A DNA stretch of 8,764 nucleotides from Hyphomicrobiales bacterium (lineage in GTDB: Bacteria; Pseudomonadota; Alphaproteobacteria; Rhizobiales; Aestuariivirgaceae). Location: contig PLXI01000181.1 in NCBI GenBank assembly GCA_003151375.1, forward strand, positions 4,953 to 13,716, written 5' to 3'. The position numbers were made by a program, and so were the translations under genes. The notes beneath the pieces are model-generated. The model saw only the letters and a program-made list of their open reading frames with translations, ran no database searches and was not told the DNA's origin. Shown here one piece after another: positions 1-7,548 of the stretch; position 1 is the stretch's first letter; every line of letters starts with the position of its first letter.

Positions 1-765
1 CTCAAGGCATCTTGTGATATTTATACGGATGTGGACGGCGTTTACACCACTGATCCGCGCATTGTGACGGGCGCTCAAAAGCTAGACCGTATTTCTTATG
101 AAGAAATGTTGGAGCAAGCCTCGCTTGGTGCCAAAGTGTTGCAAACCCGCTCGGTTGAGTTGGCGATGATTTATAAGGTGCCTTTACAAGTGCGCTCATC
201 TTTTGAAGCACCCGATAGCCCCAATCAAAATAAGCCGGATGGCACAGGCCCCGGCACAATTATATGTCAAGAGGATCAAGCCATGGAACAGCATGTGGTG
301 AGTGGTGTTGCCTATTCACGCGACGAAGCGAAAATCTCACTGCGTAAGGTGAAGGATAAGCCTGGCGTTTCAGCCGCCATTTTCGGGCCGCTGGCCGAGG
401 CCGACATCAGTGTGGATATGATCGTGCAAAACGTTTCACCCGATGGAGCATCAACTGACTTAACCTTCACATTGCCGCGCAAAGATTTGCGCAAAGCCAT
501 TGAAGTTTTGGGCAAGATCCAAGAGCAAATTGGCTTTGCTGAAGTCACCCACTCGGCTGATGTTGCTAAGGTCTCAATCGTCGGCATCGGCATGCGAAGC
601 CATGCAGGCGTTGCTGCCCGGATGTTTAAATCACTTGCTGATAAGGGCATTAATATTCAAGCCATCACCACCTCTGAAATTAAGGTCAGCGTTTTGATTG
701 ACGAAGCCTATACCGAGCTTGCGGTGCGCGCCTTGCATACGGCTTATGGCCTCGATAAGGTTTGA
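1..765 (+). CDS. lysC: Aspartate kinase (aspartokinase), C-terminal part; 5' end outside window
   Basis: Aspartokinase phosphorylates L-aspartate, the first step toward lysine, threonine, methionine and diaminopimelate, in the cytoplasm. The reading frame is open from base 1 and ends in TGA at 763-765, leaving 254 residues. Residues 5-19 (CDIYTDVDGVYTTDP) are the end of the amino-acid kinase fold, so the GTG at 31 is internal and not the start. Two tandem ACT domains follow, at about residues 101-170 (with KPGVSAAIFGPLAEA and VDMIVQNVS) and 187-253 (with MRSHAGVAARMF and ITTSEIKVSVLI). In this family these bind lysine and/or threonine for feedback inhibition. The linker before ACT1 is somewhat long and hydrophilic. 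An in-frame ATG with a strong ribosome-binding site lies at 283. The gene is followed by ptsP, a pairing common in alphaproteobacteria. Identity is very secure; which amino acid inhibits it cannot be read from sequence. Confidence 0.97.
   Translation, partial: LKASCDIYTDVDGVYTTDPRIVTGAQKLDRISYEEMLEQASLGAKVLQTRSVELAMIYKVPLQVRSSFEAPDSPNQNKPDGTGPGTIICQEDQAMEQHVVSGVAYSRDEAKISLRKVKDKPGVSAAIFGPLAEADISVDMIVQNVSPDGASTDLTFTLPRKDLRKAIEVLGKIQEQIGFAEVTHSADVAKVSIVGIGMRSHAGVAARMFKSLADKGINIQAITTSEIKVSVLIDEAYTELAVRALHTAYGLDKV
269..285 (+). promoter_or_regulatory. Internal ribosome-binding site and in-frame ATG within lysC (putative beta-subunit start)
   Basis: AAGAGGA at 269-275 lies seven bases before ATG 283-285, which is in the lysC frame (residue 95 of the visible part). 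Initiation here would give a 160-residue protein beginning MEQHVVSGVAY that contains only the two ACT domains. Bacillus subtilis aspartokinase II, Corynebacterium glutamicum LysC and Thermus aspartokinase make such a beta subunit of about 160-172 residues from an overlapping in-frame start, giving alpha2beta2 enzymes. The purine-rich bases also encode conserved acidic residues of the linker, so the match could be coding coincidence. Use of this site is inferred. Confidence 0.45.
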
Positions 766-834
766 AATAGTGATGAACTTTGATTCCTTTCAATACTTCT
801 GCTTCAAGGGCCTCGGGCCTTAAGGACGTTGCTC

Positions 835-3099
835 ATGCCTAGCCCATCACTCGGCCCGCGTGTCCTGCTCAGGCGCCTGCGCGAGGTGATGGCGGAGCAG
901 ACATCTGCTCAAGCACGACTCGATAAAATTGTAATGGCAATTGCCGCCAATATGGTTGCGGAAGTATGCTCGGTTTATGTTTTGCAGGGCGGCACGGTTT
1001 TAGAACTTTATGCCACTGAAGGCTTGCGGCGCGAGGCAGTACACCAATCGCGCTTGAAAGTGGGCGAAGGCTTGGTAGGCCTCATTGCGGAGCAGGCCAT
1101 CGGGCTTAATCTCACTGAAGCTGAAAGCCACCCATCGTTCAAATATCTGCCAGAAACTGGCGAAGAGCTATTTCATTCATTCCTCGGTGTTCCGATCACC
1201 CGCGGCGGGGCCGTGATTGGCGTCTTGGTTGTACAAAACAAAACCAAACGTCATTACACAGAAGAGGAAGAAGAGGCGCTGCAAACCACTTCTATGGTTT
1301 TGGCAGAGGTGCTTGCTGCCTCTGGCTTTTTGGAAGCACAACGCACAACACTTGTGGGCACGGCAGATTTGCGCACCCAAGCCATGGTGGGCGAAGGGCT
1401 AGCCGAAGGCGTAGCTCTTGGTCATGTGGTGTTGCATGAACCGCGCATTCGCATCCAGAATATGATTGCCGAAAGTGTTCCCGACGAATTGAAGCGCATT
1501 GATGCAGGTGTTTTGCAATTGCGCCAGCATGTGGAAGACTTGCTGGAGGGTAGCGAGGCGCTTTCCAGCAACGACTCATCAGACGTTCTCGAAACCATTC
1601 GCATGTTTGCCCATGACAAAGGCTGGTTGGCGCGTTTGAAAGAGGCCGTGCAAAATGGCCTCACGGCCGAAGCGGCGGTGGAGCGCGTGCAAAATGATAA
1701 CCGCGCCCGCATGGCAAGGACGCCTGATCCTTATCTGCGTGAGCGGATGCACGATCTTGATGATCTTTCTAACCGTCTGCTCAGGCTGTTAACCGGTGCA
1801 GTGGCCACCGCGGCGCGCACCGACTTGCCAGACAATACCATTGTTGTGTCGCGCAATATGGGACCAGCGGAACTTCTGGATTATGACCGCAGCAAATTGC
1901 GCGGGGTTATTTTAGAAGAGGGCGGCAAGACTTCACATGTGGCCATTGTTGCCCGGGCCTTGGGTATTCCTGCCGTAGGGCAAGCCACCGGCATCATCAA
2001 TCTTGTTGATGACGGAACGTCTCTTGTCATGGATGGTGGGGCAGGTGATATTTTTGTGCGCCCTTCATCTGAGCTGGAAAAATCCTACGCAGAAAAAGTG
2101 CGATTCTATGCTTCACGCCAAGCGGCTTACCGGGCGCTGCGTGATCTGCCCTCAGTTACCAAAGACGGGCAGGCCATAACGCTCAATATCAATGCGGGCC
2201 TGGTTGTTGATATGCCACATTTGCATGAATCCGGTGCTGACGGTGTGGGGCTCTATCGCACTGAGTTGCACTTTATGATGGCCGGGCGTTTCCCTCGGCT
2301 GTCAGCGCAGGTGAAACATTATAAAAGCATTTTAGATCAAGCCGAAGGCAAGCCAGTTGTGTTACGCACTTTGGATATTGGTGCCGACAAGACACTGCCC
2401 TATTTGCGCCAACCGCGTGAAGAAAATCCAGCACTTGGGTGGCGGTCGATCCGCATGGCGCTGGAGAGGCCCGCGTTGTTTAACTTGCAAGTGCGCGCGA
2501 TGTTAATAGCTGCGTCGGGCAGGGAACTTCGCATTATGTTTCCGATGATTGCTGATGTGTCTGAATTTGAGGCGGCGCGCGACGGCGTTTTAAAAGAGCG
2601 AGAATTTTTGCGCAAACATGGCCATGTTCTGCCATCAAGTCTAAAGCTAGGTGCTATGATCGAAGTGCCGGCACTGCTGTGGCAGTTGGATGAGTTGTTG
2701 CCGATGGCAGATTTTGCATCGGTGGGTTCCAATGACCTTGTGCAGTTTTTGTTTGCCACAGACCGCGGCAACCCCAAATTGGCAGGCCGTTATGATCCAC
2801 TTTCACCAGCCGCCCTTAGTGCGCTTCGTCTGATTGTGGAAAAGGGCAAGCAGCACGGCAAGAGCGTTACACTTTGCGGTGAACTTGGTGGAAAGCCATT
2901 AGAAGCCATGGGCCTTGCTGGCGTTGGCATTGCGTCAATGAGCATGGTGCCTTCGGGCATTGGCCCGGTGAAGGCGATGGTTCGCTCACTGGATCAAGGC
3001 AAGCTTTGGGCTTTCATGCAGCCACTTCTTTCAAGCGGCAAGCATTCCCTGCGGCAGGATCTGGCGGATTTTGCCAAAGCCAATGGCGTGGAAGTTTAA
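835..3099 (+). CDS. ptsP: Phosphoenolpyruvate-protein phosphotransferase, nitrogen PTS enzyme I (EI-Ntr)
   Basis: EI-Ntr takes phosphate from PEP and passes it to the HPr-like protein NPr, then to EIIA-Ntr, a regulatory relay linked to nitrogen and potassium status. The protein has 754 residues. Order of parts: a GAF domain (about 13-165), the HPr-binding helical domain (about 170-290), the phosphohistidine domain with GGKTSHVAIVARALGIPAVG (active His about 368), and the PEP-binding barrel (about 430-720). The barrel has GLYRTEL (Arg about 475), LRTLDIGADK (Arg about 511), SVGSNDLVQFLFATDRGN and TLCGELGGKP (catalytic Cys about 681). All key residues are present, so it should be active. I chose ATG 835 because AAGGA at 822-826 sits eight bases upstream; TTG 829 would leave only two. 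The GAF domain of EI-Ntr is known to sense glutamine in relatives. The partner phosphocarriers are not in this window. It probably shares a transcript with lysC. Confidence 0.97.
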   Translation: MPSPSLGPRVLLRRLREVMAEQTSAQARLDKIVMAIAANMVAEVCSVYVLQGGTVLELYATEGLRREAVHQSRLKVGEGLVGLIAEQAIGLNLTEAESHPSFKYLPETGEELFHSFLGVPITRGGAVIGVLVVQNKTKRHYTEEEEEALQTTSMVLAEVLAASGFLEAQRTTLVGTADLRTQAMVGEGLAEGVALGHVVLHEPRIRIQNMIAESVPDELKRIDAGVLQLRQHVEDLLEGSEALSSNDSSDVLETIRMFAHDKGWLARLKEAVQNGLTAEAAVERVQNDNRARMARTPDPYLRERMHDLDDLSNRLLRLLTGAVATAARTDLPDNTIVVSRNMGPAELLDYDRSKLRGVILEEGGKTSHVAIVARALGIPAVGQATGIINLVDDGTSLVMDGGAGDIFVRPSSELEKSYAEKVRFYASRQAAYRALRDLPSVTKDGQAITLNINAGLVVDMPHLHESGADGVGLYRTELHFMMAGRFPRLSAQVKHYKSILDQAEGKPVVLRTLDIGADKTLPYLRQPREENPALGWRSIRMALERPALFNLQVRAMLIAASGRELRIMFPMIADVSEFEAARDGVLKEREFLRKHGHVLPSSLKLGAMIEVPALLWQLDELLPMADFASVGSNDLVQFLFATDRGNPKLAGRYDPLSPAALSALRLIVEKGKQHGKSVTLCGELGGKPLEAMGLAGVGIASMSMVPSGIGPVKAMVRSLDQGKLWAFMQPLLSSGKHSLRQDLADFAKANGVEV

Positions 3100-3198
3100 G
3101 ATAATTGTGGGGGTTAATCGCCCATTCACCATTTTTGTTCATGATCATCTCAACCATAAAGACGTAAATTTGCGTTAACTTTTGCGTAGAGAGTAAAC

Positions 3199-4350
3199 AT
3201 GAGTATCGAAGTTTCGCCCACAATGGCTTCACGCCATGAGCCACAAATGTTTGGTGCCACCTCCCAAAGCCAATCACGCCCCGCTGATCCAGCACAAGAA
3301 GTTGGTTTCTTTTTGCAACGCGAACGCGAGGCGCGCGGCCTTTCAATTGAAATGGCCAGTGAAGCCACTGGCATTCACCCCTATCACATTGAAGCCATTG
3401 AGCTTGGCGATCTCACGCACATGCCGCCACGCATGGAAGCGATGGAGATGATTGCAGGCTATGGCCAATATCTGGGCTTTGAACCAGAGCCACTGATTGA
3501 ACACCTTCTCACTTTCTTGCCACCACCACCGATCACGCCAAAACCCTATCATCCGGCACAGCCGCATGTGCTTTCAAGCGCCAAAGTGTTGAGTTTCGGT
3601 AAGCTGCCGAAGGTTCCAAATTTTAATATTCGCCTTGCCAACTACCCTGGTGGCGCGCGCGGTTTGATTTCAACTGTAAGTGCCGCAATGGTTTTGTTGG
3701 TTGGTGCACATTTTGCGCTGTCACATGAGGGCGCAGCTAATAAGCCAGCGACTGAACAAGTGGCGGCAGCGCCAGAAGTGGTTGCCCCAGCAGTTGTCGC
3801 ACCTGTGCAAGCGACTGCACAGGCCGATGTTAAAGTCACTGATCATCCTATGGCGCAAGGCGACAAGATTGCAGGTCTTGCAGCTTCACCAAGTAATGAG
3901 AACGATGCGATTGGTGCTTTGATCAAAGACGAAAATCAGGATGCAGTTCCTGCCGCTAAGGTCAAACCTGCGAAACTTGCTTCGACAAAATTCCAAGACC
4001 GGATCAAGGTTGATGATCAGATAAAAACCGCATCGACCAGTCCAATTCCAACGCCCGCACCGGGCCGGGTTTTTGGTGCTGATAACAAAGACGCGCGCCT
4101 TGTGCTGAAAGCTTTGGCGCCGGTTTATCTGCGCGTTGAAGACGGGCAGGGCGTCCCGATTTTGGCCCAGATGTTAAACACCGGTGATACCTACCGCGTG
4201 CCTAACCGCGAAGGCATGGTTGCCTTGTCGCGCGATGGCGGCCGCTTGGCCTATCAGATTGATGGCCAAGATAAGGGTGTGCTTAGCCCTCCTGGCAAAA
4301 TTCTTGTCGGTGAAAAACTGGATATCACGGCGCTCCAAGCCAAGGGTTAA
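3199..4350 (+). CDS. RodZ-like helix-turn-helix membrane protein with C-terminal DUF4115 domain
   Basis: The protein has 383 residues. A Cro/RodZ-type HTH domain (about 34-105) contains GFFLQREREARGLSIEMASE and then HPYHIEAIELGDL. One transmembrane segment lies at about 154-174 (rich in A, V, L, G after a basic GGARG). A low-complexity Ala/Pro/Val/Lys linker runs to about 295. The C-terminal domain (about 298-378), with YLRVEDGQGVPILAQML, TGDTYRVPNREG and YQIDGQDKGVL, matches the DUF4115 beta domain of RodZ. In characterised RodZ proteins the HTH binds MreB in the cytoplasm and the C-terminal domain lies in the periplasm, supporting cell-wall elongation; here that role is inferred. The segment before the helix (residues 106-150) is Pro-rich and not clearly basic, so RodZ function is not proven. 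ATG 3199 has AGAGAG five bases upstream. It ends just before a strong terminator and faces ctpA. Confidence 0.85.
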   Translation: MSIEVSPTMASRHEPQMFGATSQSQSRPADPAQEVGFFLQREREARGLSIEMASEATGIHPYHIEAIELGDLTHMPPRMEAMEMIAGYGQYLGFEPEPLIEHLLTFLPPPPITPKPYHPAQPHVLSSAKVLSFGKLPKVPNFNIRLANYPGGARGLISTVSAAMVLLVGAHFALSHEGAANKPATEQVAAAPEVVAPAVVAPVQATAQADVKVTDHPMAQGDKIAGLAASPSNENDAIGALIKDENQDAVPAAKVKPAKLASTKFQDRIKVDDQIKTASTSPIPTPAPGRVFGADNKDARLVLKALAPVYLRVEDGQGVPILAQMLNTGDTYRVPNREGMVALSRDGGRLAYQIDGQDKGVLSPPGKILVGEKLDITALQAKG

Positions 4351-4373
4351 AGTGCTGACTGTCTTAGAAAGCG

Positions 4374-4402
4374 AAAACGGCGGGTTTCCCCGCCGTTTTT
4401 TT
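4374..4402. terminator. Rho-independent terminator, probably bidirectional, between convergent genes
   Basis: An 11-bp perfect stem (4374-4384 paired with 4389-4399; core CGGCGGG/CCCGCCG flanked by AAAA/TTTT) closes a TTTC loop. On the plus strand a run of seven T at 4396-4402 follows the core, 24 bases after the stop of the RodZ-like gene. On the minus strand the AAAA becomes TTTT followed by CGCTTTC, a weaker tail, 17 bases beyond the ctpA stop. It therefore most likely ends both converging transcripts, with the plus-strand direction stronger. Confidence 0.9.
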
Positions 4403-4415
4403 ATTGAGAACTTAT

Positions 4416-5756
4416 TTAGTTGGCCTTGGTTTTATCTTCTGCGTCTTTATTTGGCACGACGTTGGTGACAACTTTTTCGCCGTGAAGGAAAGCTACTGCG
4501 GCTTTCAACTGTTCATCTTTGGATTTGTCTTCCGGCACAAAGGCTGACGAACCGCCTCCTTCCGTTCCACCATTGGGGTTAGCCAAATGGCCATTGAGCG
4601 CTGCTTCACCTTCAGTTGAAACATTCTTGCCTTGCAGTTCGGGCGGCAGTGGTTCTTCGATCACGATATCAGGATCAATGCCCTTGGCTTGGATAGAGCG
4701 GCCGGAAGGTGTGTAATAACGCTGGGTGGTGAGGCGGATGGCACCATCATTATTGCCCACTGGAATAATCGTTTGTACAGAACCTTTGCCGAATGAGCGC
4801 GTGCCAATCAATGTTGCGCGTTTTTGATCTTGCAATGCGCCAGCGACAATCTCAGAGGCTGAAGCAGAACCGCCATTGATCAAAACCACCAACGGCTTTG
4901 AGGTGAGTTGGCCGCCCGGTGTTGCAGTGTAACGCTCCACCTGATCGGGCTTCCGGCCACGCGTTGAAACAACTTCGCCACGTTCAAGGAAGGCATTCGA
5001 CACAGCAATGGACTGTTGTAACAGTCCGCCTGGATCATTACGCAAATCGAGAATGAAGCCCTTTTCTTTGCCGTCCATATCTTTGTCCAAAGAGGCAATG
5101 GCTTTTTGCAAGCCGGTGTCAGATTGTTCGCTGAAAGAAGAGATACGGATATAGCCGATGTCATCGCCTTCTTTGTTATATTTCACCGATTGAATTTTGA
5201 TGACGTCGCGCACCAGTTTCACATCAAAAGGATCTTCTTTGCCGCGCACAATGGTTAGAGTTATGGGTGTGCCCACGGCCCCACGCATTTTATCCACGTC
5301 ATCATTCAGCAATGTGCCTTGCACTTCTTTACCATCAATTTTGACGATCAAATCGTTCGCCATCAGACCGGCTTTTTGGGCTGGTGTATCATCATAAGGC
5401 GACACCACCTTGATCACACCGCCATCCATAGTGACTTCAATGCCAAGCCCACCAAACTCGCCCTTGGTTTTGATATTCATATCGGCAAAGTCTTTGGCAT
5501 TCATATAGCTAGAATGCGGATCAAGCGATGTGAGCATGCCGTTGATGGCGGCCTCAATCATCTTTTGCTCATCAGGCTTTTCAACATAATCCGATTTTAC
5601 ACGCTCATAGACTTCGCCAAACAAGTTACCGAGGCGGTAACTATCGGCGTTGCCGCTTGCCGCTGTGGCCAGCCCTGCTGCATGGGCGATTGCCCAACCG
5701 CCGACTGCACCTGCAGCCAACAGGCTGATACCTTTAAACTTCGGAGATAATTTCAT
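4416..5756 (-). CDS. ctpA: Carboxy-terminal processing protease, S41 family
   Basis: S41 CTPs are periplasmic serine proteases that cut proteins at or near the C terminus; in several bacteria they control murein hydrolases. This one has 446 residues. A hydrophobic N-terminal export signal (about 8-33) is followed by a helical region with the family motif LTSLDPHSSYM (about 75-85), a PDZ domain (about 100-175, containing GEFGGLGIEV and AGLMANDLIVKIDG), and the protease core. The core has GFILDLRNDPGGLL (about 233-246), GGSASASEIVAGALQD with the likely nucleophile Ser 299, and TRSFGKGSVQT with the general base Lys 324, the usual 25 residues apart. The C-terminal tail is Gly/Lys rich. I chose ATG 5756, which overlaps the envC stop as ATGA and has GAGAGG just upstream; the open frame runs 11 codons further back inside envC. 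Translation is probably coupled to envC. Confidence 0.95.
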   Translation of the reverse strand: MKLSPKFKGISLLAAGAVGGWAIAHAAGLATAASGNADSYRLGNLFGEVYERVKSDYVEKPDEQKMIEAAINGMLTSLDPHSSYMNAKDFADMNIKTKGEFGGLGIEVTMDGGVIKVVSPYDDTPAQKAGLMANDLIVKIDGKEVQGTLLNDDVDKMRGAVGTPITLTIVRGKEDPFDVKLVRDVIKIQSVKYNKEGDDIGYIRISSFSEQSDTGLQKAIASLDKDMDGKEKGFILDLRNDPGGLLQQSIAVSNAFLERGEVVSTRGRKPDQVERYTATPGGQLTSKPLVVLINGGSASASEIVAGALQDQKRATLIGTRSFGKGSVQTIIPVGNNDGAIRLTTQRYYTPSGRSIQAKGIDPDIVIEEPLPPELQGKNVSTEGEAALNGHLANPNGGTEGGGSSAFVPEDKSKDEQLKAAVAFLHGEKVVTNVVPNKDAEDKTKAN

Positions 5757-7018
5757 TGCATAGCCTCTCTTTTGCCGTTGCCCCACCAAGGGGTAGAATC
5801 AACTGGCGCATTGTTTTTACGGAATTCTACATAAAAAATCGGATTTTTGCTTGCGGCGACATCACCTAAAAGTGCAATTGTTGAGGGGCCTTCGCCCATT
5901 ACACCCAAAGGCTCACCGATCCTCACATTTTGGCCGATGTCAGCCGATATTTTATTCATGCCTGCCAAGAGCACCAAATAACCTCCTCCGGCATCCAAGA
6001 TCAAGAGTTGCCCATAGGAGCGGAAACTGCCCGCAAATTCAACCTTTCCGTCCACTGGGGCATTCACAATCGCTTGAGGAGCCGTGGCAAGCGCCAGGCC
6101 CTCGAGCTTCGTGCCAAGGCTGGTCTGATCACCAAAGTTTTTAATGACGGCACCCGCCACCGGATAGATGAGTTGGCCTTTGAGAGAGGCCAAAGGTTTA
6201 AGTGGCCCGCGCAAAGCTTCAAGCCGATCAGCCTCTGCCTTTGCGGCGGCATCAGCGGCTGCCTTGGCCTCAACACTTTTGCGCCTATCATCATCTTCTT
6301 TCGCTTTACGCAACGCCGCCAGCAGCTGTTCCATGTTGCCAGCTTTGGCGGCCAAAGTTTCAGCGTTCAGCTTTTCTGCGGCAAGATCACGGCCAGCGGC
6401 TTCAGCGAACTTGCGTTTATCATCCTGCAGGGCTTTCAACTCCTGTTCACTTTCGGCCAAGCTTGCTACGCTATCCTGTTGTTTTTGTTTTTCATTTGAG
6501 GTAGCTTCACGTAGGGATTGAAGCTCATCAAGCTTTGCTTTCAGGTCTTGGCGGCGTGCTTCAACTTCTGGCACCACCGCATTAAACACCATGGCACCAC
6601 GCACGGCCGAAAGCGCATCGGATGGTGCCACCACAATGGCTGGTGGCGGATTGGCTTTCAAATGCATCAAACCTGATAGCAGGGCGGAGAGCTCGTCTTG
6701 CTTGGCTGAGAGATCGCTCTGCATTTGCAGGCTGCGGATTTGTAAGGTGGCGATTTTAACATCAGAACCAGCGATGGCAGCTTTTTGATCGGCGATATTT
6801 TGGCCAACACTGACGAGTTTGGTGGAAAGTTCGGCTTGTGCCTTTAAGGCTTCAGCCAAGGCGGCGGTGATTTCAGAAACCTTGGCATTGGATTTAGCCA
6901 ATGTGTCACGCAAGGAAGTGAGGCTGACCTCAGTTTCCTCAGGTGTGGCGGCAAACAAGCCGCCGGGCACAAGGCCCAGACACAAAGCGAAGATCAACAA
7001 CCGGTTCACGTTAAACAT
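5753..7018 (-). CDS. envC: EnvC-like murein hydrolase activator (degenerate M23/LytM domain)
   Basis: EnvC-family proteins sit in the periplasm and switch on N-acetylmuramoyl-L-alanine amidases for daughter-cell separation; the Caulobacter relative is LdpF. The protein has 421 residues. A signal peptide (about 1-23, basic start, LLIFALCLGLVPGG core) precedes two coiled-coil stretches (about 26-125 and 150-270, rich in K, E, A, Q) and a C-terminal LytM domain (about 283-412) with APVDGKVEFAG, YGQLLILDAGGGYLVLLAGM, GQNVRIGEPLGVMGE and YVEFRKNNAPVDSTPWW. The zinc-binding HxxxD and HxH motifs of active M23 peptidases are absent and the domain has no histidine at all, as expected for an activator and not an enzyme. 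The start is ATG 7018 with AAGGG only two bases away; GTG 7009 in the same frame would be 11 bases away and also keeps a signal peptide, so the exact start is uncertain. Confidence 0.92.
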   Translation of the reverse strand: MFNVNRLLIFALCLGLVPGGLFAATPEETEVSLTSLRDTLAKSNAKVSEITAALAEALKAQAELSTKLVSVGQNIADQKAAIAGSDVKIATLQIRSLQMQSDLSAKQDELSALLSGLMHLKANPPPAIVVAPSDALSAVRGAMVFNAVVPEVEARRQDLKAKLDELQSLREATSNEKQKQQDSVASLAESEQELKALQDDKRKFAEAAGRDLAAEKLNAETLAAKAGNMEQLLAALRKAKEDDDRRKSVEAKAAADAAAKAEADRLEALRGPLKPLASLKGQLIYPVAGAVIKNFGDQTSLGTKLEGLALATAPQAIVNAPVDGKVEFAGSFRSYGQLLILDAGGGYLVLLAGMNKISADIGQNVRIGEPLGVMGEGPSTIALLGDVAASKNPIFYVEFRKNNAPVDSTPWWGNGKREAMQ

Positions 7019-7064
7019 TGCCCTTGGAATTAAATGGGCAAAGTGTCCAAATCATGCCCAGTAT

Positions 7065-7547
7065 TTATACTCTATGGTAAGGATGATTAACCAGAATGGT
7101 AACTGAACGGTAAATTTGTTCCAGCAGCATGATGCGCGCCAGGCGGTGCGGCCAAGTCATCGGACCAAAAGCTAAAAGCTCATGCGCGCGGCTGCGTGTT
7201 TCTGGCGCATGGCCATCTGGCCCACCGAGCAGAAACACCACATCTGATTGGGCTTGTTCTGCAAGCTTGCCGAGCTTAGTGGCGAAAACGGTAGAAGATT
7301 CGGCTTTACCGCGTTCGTCCAATGCAATCACGAATGCACCTTGGGGAACAGCTGACCAAAGCTGGGCATGTTCTTCTGTCATGCGCTGGGTGGCGTCTGG
7401 CCTTTGGCTTTCTGACCAATCATTAATTTTGAGCGCGGTGATGCCAGCCTTTTTACCCAGCAGAGGAATGCGGGCAGCATAATCCTCCGCCAGAAGTTTT
7501 TCTGGGCCGTGCTTTAGTTTGCCAATGGCGGCTATCGCCAGCCGCAC
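7065..7547 (-). CDS. rlmH: 23S rRNA (pseudouridine-1915-N3)-methyltransferase
   Basis: RlmH is a SPOUT-class methyltransferase that uses S-adenosylmethionine to methylate pseudouridine 1915 in helix 69 of 23S rRNA, acting on the assembled 70S ribosome. The protein has 160 residues, close to the usual 155-160. Visible motifs are the N-terminal strand RLAIAAIGKLKHGPE, the SAM-binding loop FLLGGPDG (about 105-112), and the C-terminal knot region with MTWPHRLARIMLLEQIYRS and the terminal PYHR. The start is GTG 7547: it gives the family N terminus and lies one base after the rsfS stop. The open frame continues 53 codons back into rsfS, but those residues do not fit the family. An ATG two bases earlier is out of frame. 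It follows rsfS in the same transcript; both act on the large ribosomal subunit. Confidence 0.95.
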   Translation of the reverse strand: MRLAIAAIGKLKHGPEKLLAEDYAARIPLLGKKAGITALKINDWSESQRPDATQRMTEEHAQLWSAVPQGAFVIALDERGKAESSTVFATKLGKLAEQAQSDVVFLLGGPDGHAPETRSRAHELLAFGPMTWPHRLARIMLLEQIYRSVTILVNHPYHRV

Positions 7548-7548
7548 A

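Noticed and set aside
806..822. Short hairpin between lysC and ptsP (GGCC-TCG-GGCC core)
   Set aside because: The stem is only about six pairs with one G-T pair and no T run follows, so it is not a terminator. It lies next to the ptsP ribosome-binding site, but there is no evidence for a regulatory role.
829..834. TTG at 829 as the ptsP start
   Set aside because: It would leave only two bases between AAGGA and the start; the ATG at 835 has normal eight-base spacing.
3108..3136. Possible terminator after ptsP (TGGG ... CCCA then a T5 run)
   Set aside because: Only a four-pair stem with a nine-base loop, and the T run is not adjacent; too weak to call.
5930..6521. Several long plus-strand open frames opposite envC
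   Set aside because: They lie antisense to a well-supported EnvC coding sequence, have no recognisable domains and arise from the Ala/Lys-rich coiled-coil codons.
5753..7018. EnvC as an active M23 metallopeptidase
   Set aside because: The LytM domain has no histidine, so it cannot form the zinc site; the degenerate activator reading fits the EnvC family.
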